DNA of 64,000 bases from Jiangella endophytica. Lineage in GTDB: Bacteria; Actinomycetota; Actinomycetes; Jiangellales; Jiangellaceae. The notes under the pieces were generated by a model, which searched no databases, was not told the DNA's origin, and saw only the letters and a list, made by a program, of their open reading frames with translations. Numbering within the stretch: the stretch's first letter is position 1; each line of letters starts with the position of its first letter. Location: contig NZ_QVAI01000006.1 in the NCBI RefSeq assembly GCF_003427025.1, positions 124,001-188,000 of the forward strand. Direction: 5' to 3'. Of this stretch, positions 1 to 10,050 are shown piece after piece. The position numbers and the translations under genes were made by a program.

Positions 1-410
1 AGGCGGTCCAGCTCCGACCGCGGCGCCTCCAGCAGCGGCAGGCTCCGCTCGGCGGCGATCTTCAGCACCTCGCGGACGCGGTCGTCGCTGTCGATGCGCT
101 CGGCCACGTAGAGCGCCTTGACCGGCACCTCGGCCCGTAGCGCCTCGACGACCGCGTTGCGCCCGGCGACGATCTCGGCGGCGCCCGGCTTCCCCGAGGC
201 TCCGCCGCGGCGAGGCGCGCCGGTCCGATCGGCGGCCTTGCGGGCCGCGGCCGCCTTGCGCGCGGCCGGGTGCGCGGTGCGCTCCTCGGCCTTGGGCGTG
301 GGGCCCTTGCCCTTGAGCGCCTTGCGCCGCTGACCGCCGGACCCGACGACCATGCCCTTCTTCGTGCCCGTCTTGCGCATGGCGCCGCGGCGCTGAGAGT
401 TGCCGGCCAT
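1..410 (-). CDS. rlmB: 23S rRNA (guanosine-2'-O-)-methyltransferase RlmB, TrmH/SpoU family, partial
   Basis: The minus-strand frame opens with ATG at 410 and is still open at base 1, so only about 136 N-terminal residues are present. The first ~75 residues are a Lys/Arg/Ala-rich basic extension, common in actinobacterial TrmH-family proteins. The motif GRNAVVEAL at residues 83-91 then begins the substrate-binding domain of 23S rRNA G2251 2'-O-methyltransferases. The SPOUT catalytic domain lies outside the window. The start codon shares one base with the cysS stop (TGATG), so the two genes are translationally coupled, and cysS-rlmB is the usual order in actinobacteria. A related TrmH-family methyltransferase with another RNA target is possible. 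Confidence 0.85.
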   Translation of the reverse strand, partial: MAGNSQRRGAMRKTGTKKGMVVGSGGQRRKALKGKGPTPKAEERTAHPAARKAAAARKAADRTGAPRRGGASGKPGAAEIVAGRNAVVEALRAEVPVKALYVAERIDSDDRVREVLKIAAERSLPLLEAPRSELDR

Positions 411-1858
411 CAGTGATTTCCTCCGAGGTCGCCCGGTTCATCGGACAGTTGCCAGCGGGTGCCGTCGGGGTTGTCCTCGACGACGATGCCGGCCGCCTTG
501 AGCCGGTCGCGCAGGGCGTCGGCCGTGGCGAAGTCGCGGTTCTCGCGCGCCCGCTGGCGCTGCTCGAGGACCGTCTGGACGAGGACGTCGACGGCGCCAC
601 GCAAGCGATCGCCGCCACTGCCGACCGTCGCCAGGCCCAGCCACGGCTCGGCGAGCGGGTCGAGGCCCAGGACGCCGAGCATGGCCCGCACCGACGCGAG
701 ATTGGCCCGCAGCTCGACCCGCTCGCCCGACGTGAGCAGCGTGTTGCCCTCGCGGACGGTGTCGAACAGCACGGCCAGCGCCTGCGGCACGGAGAGGTCG
801 TCGTCCATGGCCTCCCGGAACGCCGCGGGGACGTCCGCCGCCGGCCTGACGTCGGTGGTCACCTCGGTCGCGCGGACGACGTAGCCCTCGATGCGCCGGA
901 ACGCGGCGGCCGCCTCGGCCAGCGCCTCCTCGGAGAACTCGACGTGGCTGCGGTAGTGCGGCGCGGCGAGGTAGTAGCGCAGCTCGATCGGCCGGATGCG
1001 CTGCACGACGTCGGCGACCAGCAGCGAGTTGCCCAGCGACTTGCTCATCTTCTCGCCGGCGGTGGTGACCCAGCCGTTGTGCATCCACGTGCGGGCGAAC
1101 GCGTGTCCGGCCGCGCGGGACTGGGCCAGCTCGTTCTCGTGGTGCGGGAAGCGCAGGTCGATGCCGCCGCCGTGGATGTCGAACTCGGCGCCGAGGTACT
1201 TACCAGCCATCGCCGAGCACTCCAGGTGCCAGCCGGGCCGGCCGCGGCCGAACGGCGTGGCCCAGGAGGCGGTCTCCGGCTCGCCGGGCTTGTGCCCCTT
1301 CCACAGCGCGAAGTCGCGGGGGTCGCGCTTGCCGCGGGGGTCGGCGTCGGCGGCCGCCTCCATCTCGTCGATCTTCTGGCCGGACAGCTCGCCGTACGAC
1401 GGCCACGAGCGCACGTCGAAGTAGACGTCGCCGGAGCCGTCCTCGGCCGCGTAGGCGTGCCCGCGCTCGATCAGCTCGTCCATCAGCTCGATCATCTCGG
1501 GGATGTGCCCGGTGGCCCGCGGCTGATACGTGGCCGGAAGGCATCCGAGCACCTCGTAGGCGGCGTCGAGCGCGCGCTCGTTCTCGTACGCCCACGCCCA
1601 CCATGGGCGGTCCGCCTCGGCCGACTTGGTGAGGATCTTGTCGTCGATGTCGGTGACATTGGCCACGATGGTGACCTCGTAGCCGTTGTGCTCGAACCAG
1701 CGCCGCAACACGTCGAAGACGACTTCCTTGCGGATGTGGCCGATGTGCGGCGGTCCCTGCACGGTCAGCCCACAGTGGTAGATCCCGACCTGGCCCGGGA
1801 CCACCGGGACGAAGTCGTGGAACTCACTGCTGGCCGTGTCGTACAGGCGAAGACTCAC
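410..1858 (-). CDS. cysS: Cysteinyl-tRNA synthetase
   Basis: Class I aminoacyl-tRNA synthetase charging tRNA-Cys. The 482-residue length is normal for the family. Visible signatures are the zinc-ligand Cys29 within YHCGLTVQ, a HIGH motif (PHIGH, residues 37-41), the second zinc region (HLECSAMAG, then HHENELAQS) and the KMSKS loop (EKMSKSLGN). The C-terminal helical region carries the usual anticodon-stem-binding arginines. The start is GTG at 1858, which gives the canonical actinobacterial N-terminus MSLRLYDTA. MshC, the mycothiol ligase paralogue, is excluded by length and by the intact C-terminal domain. The gene normally follows ispF; here about 15.4 kb separates them. Confidence 0.95.
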   Translation of the reverse strand: MSLRLYDTASSEFHDFVPVVPGQVGIYHCGLTVQGPPHIGHIRKEVVFDVLRRWFEHNGYEVTIVANVTDIDDKILTKSAEADRPWWAWAYENERALDAAYEVLGCLPATYQPRATGHIPEMIELMDELIERGHAYAAEDGSGDVYFDVRSWPSYGELSGQKIDEMEAAADADPRGKRDPRDFALWKGHKPGEPETASWATPFGRGRPGWHLECSAMAGKYLGAEFDIHGGGIDLRFPHHENELAQSRAAGHAFARTWMHNGWVTTAGEKMSKSLGNSLLVADVVQRIRPIELRYYLAAPHYRSHVEFSEEALAEAAAAFRRIEGYVVRATEVTTDVRPAADVPAAFREAMDDDLSVPQALAVLFDTVREGNTLLTSGERVELRANLASVRAMLGVLGLDPLAEPWLGLATVGSGGDRLRGAVDVLVQTVLEQRQRARENRDFATADALRDRLKAAGIVVEDNPDGTRWQLSDEPGDLGGNH

Positions 1859-1949
1859 CGGACAAGGGTAGCCACTCCGGAGCCTCTGTACGGCCCCGCG
1901 GGCGACCTCGCCGTTCCCACATCACCGGTCCGATGGGGAACAATGAACG

Positions 1950-2663
1950 GTGACCATGGTGACCGACGACGCACAGACCCGAGTGTCCACCCGGCGTGAG
2001 TGGCCGTGGTGGGCTCCGTCGGTGTCGGCCGGTCTGATCAGCGCCGCCGTGCTGGGCCTCATGACCTGGCTGGTCCTCGAGCGCGGCTGGTTCATCGCCT
2101 GGGACTGGGACTTTCACGTCTACGTCGACGCCCGTCAGCCCGACGGCACCACGAAGGCCCTGCTCGACGCCCTGGCCAGCCTCGGCGGGCAGCGACTTTA
2201 CACGCTGCCGATCATCGCCGCGGTGGGTCTGTTCGTCGCCTACAAGCAGCGCAGCGTCCGGGTGCCCATCGCCATCGCGTCGGGGCTGGCCACGGTCCTG
2301 TTCATCGGGTACTGGATCAAGTTCGGGCTGGGCCGCACCCCGCCGGCCAGCGGGCAGGACGTCCTGCACAGCGTCGGCCAGGCGTTCCCGTCCGGGCACA
2401 CCGCCAACGCCACGCTCACCTGGTTCCTGCTGGTCGTGGTGCTGTTCGGCGCGAACGGACTGAAACCCGACCCGGTCCGGTTCCGCCGCTACCTCTGGGT
2501 GGCCGCGGCCGGCGTGCTGGTCACCGGGTTCCTCATGACGGCCCTCGACTACCACTGGGTCAGCGACATCCCGGGCGGCATGGCGCTGGGCCTGCTGGCG
2601 CTGATGATCTCGGTGACGGTGCTCAGGGTGCCGCCGTTGCGGTGGCGGCGCCCGCGGCGATGA
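1950..2663 (+). CDS. PAP2-superfamily membrane phosphatase
   Basis: Integral membrane phosphatase of the phosphatidic-acid phosphatase 2 / undecaprenyl-pyrophosphatase type. The three-part active site is visible: KFGLGRTPP, then PSGHT, then the distal DYHWVSD histidine/aspartate motif. About five or six hydrophobic segments surround them. The substrate (lipid phosphate or undecaprenyl pyrophosphate) cannot be told from sequence. Start candidates are GTG at 1950 and ATG at 1956 in the same frame. The 3' end overlaps the convergent aldo-keto reductase gene by 41 bases. Confidence 0.85.
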   Translation: MTMVTDDAQTRVSTRREWPWWAPSVSAGLISAAVLGLMTWLVLERGWFIAWDWDFHVYVDARQPDGTTKALLDALASLGGQRLYTLPIIAAVGLFVAYKQRSVRVPIAIASGLATVLFIGYWIKFGLGRTPPASGQDVLHSVGQAFPSGHTANATLTWFLLVVVLFGANGLKPDPVRFRRYLWVAAAGVLVTGFLMTALDYHWVSDIPGGMALGLLALMISVTVLRVPPLRWRRPRR

Positions 2664-3639
2664 GCCCGCGGTCCTCCAGGGCTGCCCAGAGCTCGTCCGC
2701 GACGGGGGCGTCCAGCCAGGCGGCATTCTGCCGGACCTCGGCCGGACTGCGCATGCCGACGACGACCGACCGGACCAGCGGGTGGCGCAGCGGGAACCGC
2801 AGCGCGGCGTGCGGCAGCACGGCGCCGTGCTCGGCGCAGACGGCGGCGAGGTCGCGGGCGCGGGCCAGCACGGGCGGCGGCACGGCGTCGTACTCGTAGG
2901 TGCCGGCCGGGTCCGGGTCCGGCGCGGCGAGCAGCCCCGAGTTGTACACTCCGGCGGCGACGACGTCGGTGCCGGCGGCGGCGCAGGCGGGGAACAGGTC
3001 GGTGAGCGCGGGCTGTTCGAGCAGCGTGTAGCGGCCGGCCACCATGACGACGTCCAGGCCACCGGCACGGACCAGCCGCGTCAGCGCCGCGGCGTCCTTC
3101 GAGCCGGCGCCGACGGCGGTGACGGCGCCCTCGTCGCGCAGCTCGGCCAGCGCCGGGATCGCGGTGGCCAGCGCCTCGTCCAGCCGGTCCTCCGGATCGT
3201 GCAGGTAGAGGACGTCGACCCGGTCCAGGCCGAGCCGGGTCAGGCTGCCGTCGAGGCTGCGGCGGATGCCGTCACGGCTGAGGTCCCAGACCCGGCGGTG
3301 GGTGGCGGCGACGGCGAAGCCGGCCTCGTCGTCGCTGCCGCCACGGTCGTCGGGCACCAGCAGCCGCCCCGCCTTGGTCGACACCACGAACTCGTCCCGC
3401 GGCCGAGCGGCCAGTGCCGCGCCCAGCCGCTGCTCGGACACGCCGAGCCCATAATGCGGCGCGGTGTCGAAGTAGCGGACCCCGGCCGCCCAGGCGGCGT
3501 CGACGGTGGCGGCTGCGGTGTCCTCGTCGACGGCGGTGTAGAGCCCGGCGATCGGGGCCGCGCCGAACCCGAGCCGGGTGAGCCTGTGCTGCCGCGCCAG
3601 GACCGGCGCGCCGCGGTCAGCGGAGGGTGTCAGCGCCAT
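2623..3639 (-). CDS. Aldo/keto reductase, probable L-fucose (aldose) 1-dehydrogenase
   Basis: A 338-residue NAD(P)-dependent aldo-keto reductase. The catalytic tetrad is visible: Asp and Tyr in the DTAPHYG segment, Lys in STKAGR and His in LYLHDPE. The family includes D-threo-aldose/L-fucose dehydrogenases, which oxidise L-fucose at C1 to the lactone. That assignment rests mainly on the neighbour: the start codon overlaps the end of the fuconate dehydratase gene by 10 bases, so the two are one operon. ATG at 3639 is chosen because the long upstream extension of the frame lies wholly inside the dehydratase gene. No lactonase gene is seen nearby. Confidence 0.85.
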   Translation of the reverse strand: MALTPSADRGAPVLARQHRLTRLGFGAAPIAGLYTAVDEDTAAATVDAAWAAGVRYFDTAPHYGLGVSEQRLGAALAARPRDEFVVSTKAGRLLVPDDRGGSDDEAGFAVAATHRRVWDLSRDGIRRSLDGSLTRLGLDRVDVLYLHDPEDRLDEALATAIPALAELRDEGAVTAVGAGSKDAAALTRLVRAGGLDVVMVAGRYTLLEQPALTDLFPACAAAGTDVVAAGVYNSGLLAAPDPDPAGTYEYDAVPPPVLARARDLAAVCAEHGAVLPHAALRFPLRHPLVRSVVVGMRSPAEVRQNAAWLDAPVADELWAALEDRGLIAAGAATATAAP

Positions 3640-4922
3640 ACGTCGCCGTCCGGGTACCGGTGCGCGCGGATCGACGGGACCAGGATCTCCGTTCCCGCGC
3701 CCGGTCGCTCGGGAGCGCGGTAGCGGCCGCTCTCGATGCGGACCGGGTCGGCGAAGTGCTCGTGCAGGTGGTCGACGTACTCGATGACCCGGTCCTGCAT
3801 CGTGCCGGAGATGGCGACGTAGTCGGCCATGGCCAGGTGCTGGACGGCCTCGCACAGCCCGACGCCGCCCGCGTGCGGGCAGACCGGGACGCCGAACTTG
3901 GCCGCGAGCAGCAGGATCGCCAGGTTCTCGTTGACCCCGGCGACCCGGGTCGCGTCGATCTGCACGATCTGGGTCCCGCCGGCCTGGAGCAGCTGCTTGA
4001 ACACGACCCGGTTGGCGACGTGCTCGCCGGTGGCGACCCGGATCGGGGCGATGCGTTGTGCGATGGCGGCGTGGCCGAGAACGTCGTCGGGGCTGGTCGG
4101 CTCCTCCACCCACCACGGGTCGAACGGGGCCAGCTCCTTCACCCAGCGCACCGCCTCGTCGACGTCCCAGCGCTGGTTGGCGTCGACGGCGATGCGGATG
4201 TCGGGGCCGCAGATCTCCCGGGCGATGCCCAGGCGGCGGACGTCGTCGTCGAGGTCGCCGCCGACCTTCAGCTTGATCTGCGTGAACCCGGCGTCGATGG
4301 CCTCGCGGGTGAGCCGGGCCAGTTTGGCGTCGTCGTAGCCGAGCCAGCCGGGCGTGGTCGTGTAGGCCGGGTAGCCCTCGGCCAGCAGCCGCGCCGCCCG
4401 CTCCTCGCGACCCGGCTCAGCGGCCTGCAGCAGGTGCAGCGCCTCGGACGGGTCGAGCGCGTCGGTGAGGTAGCGGAAGTCGACGAGGTCGACGAGGCGC
4501 TCCGGCGAGAGGTCGGACAGCAGCCGCCACAGCGGGACGCCGGCGCGCTTGGCGGCGAGGTCCCACAGCGCGTTCACCACGGCGCCGATCGCCATGTGCA
4601 TGACGCCCTTCTCCGGGCCCAGCCAGCGCAGCTGCGAATCGTGCACCAGCCGCCGCCACGCACCGCCGAGGTCCGCCAGCAGCGCCTCGACGTCCGCGCC
4701 GACCAGCAGCGGCCGGAGCGCGTCGATGGCCGCGACCTGCACGTCGTTGCCACGGCCGATCGTGAACACGAACCCGTGACCGTCGGGACCGTCGTCGTCG
4801 ACCCGCAGGATCACGTAGGCGGCGGAGTAGTCCGGGTCCGGGTTCATCGCGTCCGAACCGTCCAACATCCGCGACGTCGGAAAACGCAGGTCGAATGTGT
4901 CGAGAGCGGTGATCTGGCTCAT
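3630..4922 (-). CDS. L-fuconate dehydratase (enolase superfamily)
   Basis: Predicted to dehydrate L-fuconate to 2-keto-3-deoxy-L-fuconate in the oxidative L-fucose pathway. The 430-residue protein begins [18 protein letters not shown] and continues with [17 protein letters not shown], a signature I associate specifically with fuconate dehydratases. Enolase-superfamily metal and acid/base residues are visible: KLKVGGD (catalytic Lys), [17 protein letters not shown] and CPHAGGVG (catalytic His). ATG at 4922 is preceded by GAGAAGGG. An upstream in-frame extension to 5027 is rejected because it runs through the promoter region. The gene is divergent from the SDR at 5072 that should perform the next step. 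Confidence 0.9.
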   Translation of the reverse strand: MSQITALDTFDLRFPTSRMLDGSDAMNPDPDYSAAYVILRVDDDGPDGHGFVFTIGRGNDVQVAAIDALRPLLVGADVEALLADLGGAWRRLVHDSQLRWLGPEKGVMHMAIGAVVNALWDLAAKRAGVPLWRLLSDLSPERLVDLVDFRYLTDALDPSEALHLLQAAEPGREERAARLLAEGYPAYTTTPGWLGYDDAKLARLTREAIDAGFTQIKLKVGGDLDDDVRRLGIAREICGPDIRIAVDANQRWDVDEAVRWVKELAPFDPWWVEEPTSPDDVLGHAAIAQRIAPIRVATGEHVANRVVFKQLLQAGGTQIVQIDATRVAGVNENLAILLLAAKFGVPVCPHAGGVGLCEAVQHLAMADYVAISGTMQDRVIEYVDHLHEHFADPVRIESGRYRAPERPGAGTEILVPSIRAHRYPDGDVWR

Positions 4923-4958
4923 GGCGACCCTTCTCGTTCGGTGGCTCGGCAACGCAGA

Positions 4959-5034
4959 ACATCGGATGTCTGTCCGCACAGTGTGCCACGGTCGCGGCCG
5001 CATGGTGTGGTCTGACCAGGGTGACATAGGATGT
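4959..5034. promoter_or_regulatory. Candidate operators between the divergent fuconate genes
   Basis: Two related sites lie in the 149-base intergenic region. ACATCGGATGT (4959-4969) is a perfect palindrome around one base. ACATAGGATGT (5024-5034) is an imperfect copy. Both continue into GGATGTCT, so they are also direct repeats 65 bases apart. The second covers a -10-like TAGGAT (5027-5032) facing the SDR gene. A third palindrome of different sequence, GCACAGTGTGC, lies at 4976-4986. Short palindromes of this size suit a GntR/FadR-type repressor; no regulator gene is adjacent. Confidence 0.45.
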
Positions 5035-5071
5035 CTCGCGCGATCGAGCCTCGACGAAACGGGAGCGGACG

Positions 5072-5818
5072 ATGGGTGAACTGGACGGCCTGACAGCGGT
5101 GGTCACCGGCGGTGCGTCGGGCATCGGACTGGCCACGGCACGACTGCTGGCCTCGTCCGGCGCGTCGGTCGGGGTGCTGGACCGTGCCGTCGACGACGCA
5201 CCCGCCGACCTCTACGCCGTCCAGTGCGACGTCACCGACCCCGACGCCGTCGCCACCGCCGTCACCGCCGTCGCCGACCACTTCGGCGGCCTCGACATCG
5301 TCGTCAACAACGCCGGCATCGGCGCCGCCGGCACGGTCGAGGACAACCCCGACGACGAATGGCACCGCGTCTTCGACGTCAACGTCGTCGGCATGGTCCG
5401 CGTCACCCGCGCCGCCCTGCCGTTCCTGCGGCGCTCGCAGCACGCCGCCATCGTCAACGTCTGCTCCATCGCCGCCACCGCCGGGCTGCCCCAGCGCGCG
5501 CTGTACTCCGCCACCAAGGGCGCCGTCCTCTCTCTCACCCAGGCCATGGCGGCCGACCACCTCCCCGACGGCATCCGCGTCAACGCCGTCAACCCCGGCA
5601 CCGCCGACACCCCCTGGGTCACCCGCCTCCTCGACGCCGCCCCCGACCCCGCCGCCGAACGCGCCGCGCTCGAGGCCCGCCAGCCCACCGGCCGCCTCGT
5701 CCCGCCCGACGACATCGCGGCCGCCATCGCCTACCTCGCCGGCCCGACGGCCGGCTCCGTCACCGGCACGACCATCGCCGTCGACGGAGGCATGCAAGCC
5801 CTGCGCCTGCGCAAGTGA
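5072..5818 (+). CDS. Short-chain dehydrogenase, probable 2-keto-3-deoxy-L-fuconate dehydrogenase
   Basis: A 248-residue classical SDR. It has the nucleotide motif TGGASGIG (residues ~12-19), NNAG, a catalytic Ser in the VCSIA region and YSATK (Tyr-x3-Lys). The C-terminus [10 protein letters not shown] is typical of sugar-acid and acetoin-type SDRs. The fuconate role is inferred from its divergent position beside fuconate dehydratase; such SDRs oxidise the 4-hydroxyl of 2-keto-3-deoxy-L-fuconate. ATG at 5072 has GGGAGC upstream. Without the neighbour it would only be called a generic SDR. Confidence 0.85.
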   Translation: MGELDGLTAVVTGGASGIGLATARLLASSGASVGVLDRAVDDAPADLYAVQCDVTDPDAVATAVTAVADHFGGLDIVVNNAGIGAAGTVEDNPDDEWHRVFDVNVVGMVRVTRAALPFLRRSQHAAIVNVCSIAATAGLPQRALYSATKGAVLSLTQAMAADHLPDGIRVNAVNPGTADTPWVTRLLDAAPDPAAERAALEARQPTGRLVPPDDIAAAIAYLAGPTAGSVTGTTIAVDGGMQALRLRK

Positions 5819-5893
5819 CCGCGCCGCGCGGTTGCGCGGCCGTAGACTGTCGGGCTGGTGTGCCGGGGTGATGGTCGACGTGGGGGACGACGA

Positions 5894-8746
5894 GTGGAGT
5901 TCGGGGTGCTGGGGCCGGTGCGGGTCCTGGACGATTCCGGCGTCGAGGTCACGCCCGTGGCGGCGAAGCAGGTGTTGTTGCTGACGGTGTTGTTGTGCCA
6001 TCGCGACGAGGCGGTGCCGGCCGATCGGCTGGCCGATCTGTTGTGGGACGACGCGCCGGTGTCGGCGCGGGCGAACCTGCAGGTGTACGTGCATCGGCTG
6101 CGGCACCGGCTGGGGCCGGACCGGATCGTTCTCGGCCCGGCCGGGTACCGGCTGCGGGTCGCCGCGGCCGAGGCCGACGACACCCGGTTCGCACACGCGA
6201 TCGTGGCCGGGCACCGCCAGCTCGGCGCCGGTGACGCGCGGGCCGCGCACGACACGCTGAGCGCCGCGCTCGACCTGTGGCGTGGCGTCCCCTACGCCGG
6301 GCACGAGGACGTCGAACCGGTGCGGGTGCAGGTGGCGCGGCTGAGCGAGCTGCGGCTGGTCGCGCTGGCCGACCGGTTGCGCGCCGACCTCGCCCTGGGC
6401 CGGCACGGCGCCGCGGTGGGCGAGCTGGCGGCGCTGGTCGCCGAGCACCCGCTGCGTGAGGAACTGCGCGGGCTGCTGATGCTCGCCCTACACCGCTCCG
6501 GACGCTCCGCCGAAGCGCTGCAGACCTACCGCGACGCCCGCCGCACCGCCGTCGACGAACTCGGCCTCGAACCCGGCGCGGACCTACGCGACCTGCACCA
6601 GACGATCCTCGCCGACACCGACGCCCCAGCCACCCCCGCCGCCGCCTCGGGCACCTCGGGCGCCCCCTCGGGCGTCGCCTCGGCATCCTCGTCGCCGGGG
6701 GTGGTGGCGCCGTCGCAGCTGCCGGCCGCGGAGAGCTCGTTCGTCGGCCGCGACACCCAGCTGCACGAACTGGTCGACCGGCTGCGCGACCGGCCCGGCC
6801 CGGACACCCCGGCGGTGGTCGCGATCAGCGGCCTGGGCGGGGTCGGCAAGTCCGCGCTGGCCCGGCAGGCCGCCAACATGGTGGCCGACACGTTCCCCGA
6901 CGGCCAGCTGTATCTGAATCTGCAGGGGTCGACGCCGGGCGCGGAACCGCTGCCGCCGCGCGACGCGCTGAGCCGGCTGCTGCGCTCGCTGCGTGTCCCC
7001 GACCTCGACATCCCCGCCACCACCGACGAAGCCGCCGCCCTGTTCCGCTCCGTCACCGCCGACCGCCACCTGCTGATCGTGCTGGACAACGCCGCCGACA
7101 CCGCACAGGTCCGGCCACTGCTGCCCGGCCGGTCATCCGGATCGGCCGTCCTCATCACCAGCCGCGCCGTGCTCGGCACCCTCGACGTCGCCTCCCACCT
7201 ACGGCTCGACGCACTCACCGACACCGACGCCGTCGCGCTCCTGGGCCGGTTGGCCGGCGCCGGCCGCGTCCACGCCGAACCCGACGCCGCCACCGAGATC
7301 GCCCACATGTGCGACCGGCTGCCCCTGGCACTGCGCATCGCCGGCGCCCGCCTGCTCGCCCGCCCGGACTGGGCCCTCACCACCCTGCGCGACCGGCTGC
7401 ACCACAGCACCGCCCGCCTCGACGAACTCGAACACGGCGACCTCGCCGTCCGCGCCAGCTGCGCGGTCGGCTACCTCGCCCTGCCCAAAGACACCGCCCA
7501 CACCTTCACCACCCTCGGCGCGCTGCACCTGCCCGACGCCACCGCCCCCGTCATCGCCGCCCTCACCGCCCAACCCGTCACCACCACCACCACCCAACTC
7601 GACCGCCTCGTCGAGGCCCGCCTCCTCGACACCACCGCACCCGACCGCTACGTCCTGCACGACCTACTGCGCCTCTACGCCCAAGAACGCGCCACCGAGA
7701 CCCTCACCCCCGCCGAACGCCGCACCGCCCGCCTGCGCGTCGTCCACCACCAACTCGCCACCGCCCGCGCGGCCATGCTGGTACTGGCACCCGGACGGCC
7801 GTGGCGACTGGAGACCGGCACCCCCGCCGACGAGGTCACCGAGGCCCCCCTCGATCTCGCCGACAGCGGGGCCGCCGGAGCCTGGGTGCGGGCCGAAGCG
7901 ACCGCCCTGGTCACCTCCGTCCGCTACGCCGCGACCCTGCCCGACCACGGCCCCGCCCTGGTCACCGGCCTCTCCGCGGTACTCGTCCAGCTCTTCCACA
8001 CCCAGACCCTCTGGGCCGAGCTCGACACCGTCACCACCATCGCCCTCGACGCCGCCGCACGAGCCGGCCACCCCGCCTGGACCGCCACCGCCCACCACGA
8101 CGTCGGCATCGCCGCGGCCATCCACGGCCGGCTCGACGACGCCGAGACCCACCTCCAAACCGCACTGCACATCTACGAAGACCTCGCCGACCCCCGCGGC
8201 CAGGCACTGGTCGCGGACTCCTTCGGCAACATGTGCTGTCTGGCCGGGCGGTACGCCGACGGCGTCAGGTATCACCGCCGAGCGCTCGCGAACTACCTGG
8301 ACGCGGGCGACGACCCCCTGGCGGCCCGCACTCGCGGGAACCTCGCCTGGTCGCTGTACCTCCAGGGCGACCACGCCGCCGCCGTCGACGCCTACCAGGA
8401 CGCTTTGCGAGCCTTCCAGGCGAATGGCGACGAGATCGGCAGGGCCGGGGTCCTGCTCAACCTCAGCCAGCTCCACCTCGACCAGGAACGCCCCGCCGAC
8501 GCACTCACGACGGCAGGGCAGGCCGCCGAGATCTACGTGCGGTCCGGACACATGCGCCGGCACGTCATGGCCCTCTGGCGACTCGCCACCGCACAACACC
8601 GACTCGGCGACGTCGACGCCGCCCGCGCCGGCTGGCGACACGCCCTCGAACTCCTCCGCGAAAGCGGCGCACTCACCGACGACACGATCGACGAGATCAT
8701 GGCCGCACCCGTCCCCGAACCACCTTCGGTCCTGCGCGAGACCTGA
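5894..8746 (+). CDS. AfsR/SARP-type transcriptional regulator with NB-ARC ATPase and TPR domains
   Basis: A 950-residue regulator. Residues ~1-90 form an OmpR-like winged-helix DNA-binding domain (FGVLGPVRV start, NLQVYVHRLRHRL). Residues ~95-240 form the bacterial transcriptional activation domain (ending AVDELGLEPGADLRDLH). A low-complexity Ala/Ser/Pro linker follows, then an NB-ARC STAND ATPase with a P-loop GLGGVGKSALA at about residues 312-322 and a LIVLDNA Walker B. The C-terminal ~250 residues are TPR repeats (GNMCCLAGRYADGVRYHRRAL and similar). GTG at 5894 follows GGGGGA and gives the canonical N-terminus. AfsR-like proteins often control secondary metabolism; whether this one acts on the 10-17 kb cassette is unknown. 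Confidence 0.9.
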   Translation: MEFGVLGPVRVLDDSGVEVTPVAAKQVLLLTVLLCHRDEAVPADRLADLLWDDAPVSARANLQVYVHRLRHRLGPDRIVLGPAGYRLRVAAAEADDTRFAHAIVAGHRQLGAGDARAAHDTLSAALDLWRGVPYAGHEDVEPVRVQVARLSELRLVALADRLRADLALGRHGAAVGELAALVAEHPLREELRGLLMLALHRSGRSAEALQTYRDARRTAVDELGLEPGADLRDLHQTILADTDAPATPAAASGTSGAPSGVASASSSPGVVAPSQLPAAESSFVGRDTQLHELVDRLRDRPGPDTPAVVAISGLGGVGKSALARQAANMVADTFPDGQLYLNLQGSTPGAEPLPPRDALSRLLRSLRVPDLDIPATTDEAAALFRSVTADRHLLIVLDNAADTAQVRPLLPGRSSGSAVLITSRAVLGTLDVASHLRLDALTDTDAVALLGRLAGAGRVHAEPDAATEIAHMCDRLPLALRIAGARLLARPDWALTTLRDRLHHSTARLDELEHGDLAVRASCAVGYLALPKDTAHTFTTLGALHLPDATAPVIAALTAQPVTTTTTQLDRLVEARLLDTTAPDRYVLHDLLRLYAQERATETLTPAERRTARLRVVHHQLATARAAMLVLAPGRPWRLETGTPADEVTEAPLDLADSGAAGAWVRAEATALVTSVRYAATLPDHGPALVTGLSAVLVQLFHTQTLWAELDTVTTIALDAAARAGHPAWTATAHHDVGIAAAIHGRLDDAETHLQTALHIYEDLADPRGQALVADSFGNMCCLAGRYADGVRYHRRALANYLDAGDDPLAARTRGNLAWSLYLQGDHAAAVDAYQDALRAFQANGDEIGRAGVLLNLSQLHLDQERPADALTTAGQAAEIYVRSGHMRRHVMALWRLATAQHRLGDVDAARAGWRHALELLRESGALTDDTIDEIMAAPVPEPPSVLRET

Positions 8747-8800
8747 CCATCGCCCCCGGCGGCCCTAGATTGGGGCATACGGAGCACAGGGGGGTGGGCC

Positions 8801-10009
8801 GTGACCAGCGAGTCGTCGGTGATGCTGACCGTGGTGCTCGCGGCCGCCGTGCTGGCCCCGATCATCGCCGACCGGCTCGCGCGCGTCGTCCTGGTGCCGT
8901 CGGTCGTCCTGCAGATCGGGCTCGGCATCCTCATCGGGCCGGCCGTCCTGAACTGGGTGCGCGCAACCGGCGTGGTCGACGCGCTGTCCGATCTCGGGCT
9001 GGCGTTCCTCATGCTGCTCGCCGGCTACGAACTGGAGTACGCGCGCATCCGCGGCGCACCGCTGCGCGCTGCCGTGTCGGCCTGGTTCGCCTCGCTGGTG
9101 CTCGGCATCGGGGTGGGCCTGCTGATCGCCGGCGCCGATGCCGGTCTGGTGATCGCGCTGGCCCTGACCACGACGACGCTCGGTGCGATCCTGCCGGTCA
9201 TCCGCGACCGCGGACTGCTGCGCACCGAGTTCGGGACCCGTTTCCTCGCCGTCGGCGCGACCGGCGAGTTCCTGCCGATCGTCGCGGTCGCCTTCGCCCT
9301 GAGCGGTGAGCGCCCGGCGCACACGACCGCGGTGCTGGTGGTGTTCGCGCTGGTCGCGGCTGGAGCGGCGGCATTGGCCAGGCGCCCGCGGCACCCTGCC
9401 GTGGCCCGGCTGGTAACCGTGACGCTCGGGACCAGCGCACAGGTGGCGGTCCGCTTCTGCGTGCTGGTCTCCGTCGCGATGGTGGCGCTGGCCGAGACCC
9501 TCGACCTCGATCCCGTGATGGGCGCCTTCGCCTCCGGCGTCGTGATCCATCTGTTCCTGGACACCGGCGTCCCGAGCGAGTCCGACGAGGTGCTGTCGCG
9601 ACTCGAGGGCATCGGGTTCGGCTTCCTCATCCCGATCTTCTTCATCGTCAGCGGCGTGCGCTTCGACGTCGACGCACTGGCCGACCCGTCGACCCTGGCG
9701 CTGGTCCCGGTGTTCCTGGTGCTCTTCCTGGTCGTGCGCGGCGGCCCGACGGCGCTGCTGCAGGCCCGCACCCTCGGCGTACGTCACGCCGCGGCGATGG
9801 GCCTGCTGGCGGCGACGGCGCTGCCACTGCTCGTCGTCATCACCCGAATCGCACAGGACGAGGGCGTCCTGTCGTCGGGCATGGCGAGTGCGCTGGTCGG
9901 CGCCGGGATGCTGTCGGTCCTGGTCTTCCCCGCGGTCGCCCTGCGACTGCTCGACGGCCGCGCCGCCCGGGACTCACTGGGTCGGTCAGACCCTCACCCG
10001 GGCCCCTGA
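8801..10009 (+). CDS. CPA2-family cation/proton antiporter (NhaP/KefB-like)
   Basis: A 402-residue polytopic membrane protein with about 12 hydrophobic segments and no cytosolic TrkA-type domain. Features of the sodium/hydrogen exchanger family are VVLQIGLGILIGPAVL, LAFLMLLAGYELEY, ALTTTTLGAILPVI and the MGAFASGVV segment in the second half. The transported cation cannot be told. GTG at 8801 follows a G-rich ribosome-binding site (AGGGGGGTGGG). The 54-base gap from the AfsR-type gene allows co-transcription. Confidence 0.88.
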   Translation: MTSESSVMLTVVLAAAVLAPIIADRLARVVLVPSVVLQIGLGILIGPAVLNWVRATGVVDALSDLGLAFLMLLAGYELEYARIRGAPLRAAVSAWFASLVLGIGVGLLIAGADAGLVIALALTTTTLGAILPVIRDRGLLRTEFGTRFLAVGATGEFLPIVAVAFALSGERPAHTTAVLVVFALVAAGAAALARRPRHPAVARLVTVTLGTSAQVAVRFCVLVSVAMVALAETLDLDPVMGAFASGVVIHLFLDTGVPSESDEVLSRLEGIGFGFLIPIFFIVSGVRFDVDALADPSTLALVPVFLVLFLVVRGGPTALLQARTLGVRHAAAMGLLAATALPLLVVITRIAQDEGVLSSGMASALVGAGMLSVLVFPAVALRLLDGRAARDSLGRSDPHPGP

Positions 10010-10050
10010 GCGCCGGGCTACATCCTGTGCCTCTCACCTGAGCATCTCGC

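Noticed and set aside
7309-9309. A 666-residue frame across the regulator and antiporter genes
   Set aside because: It crosses two well-supported genes in another frame and is Arg/Pro/His-rich throughout.
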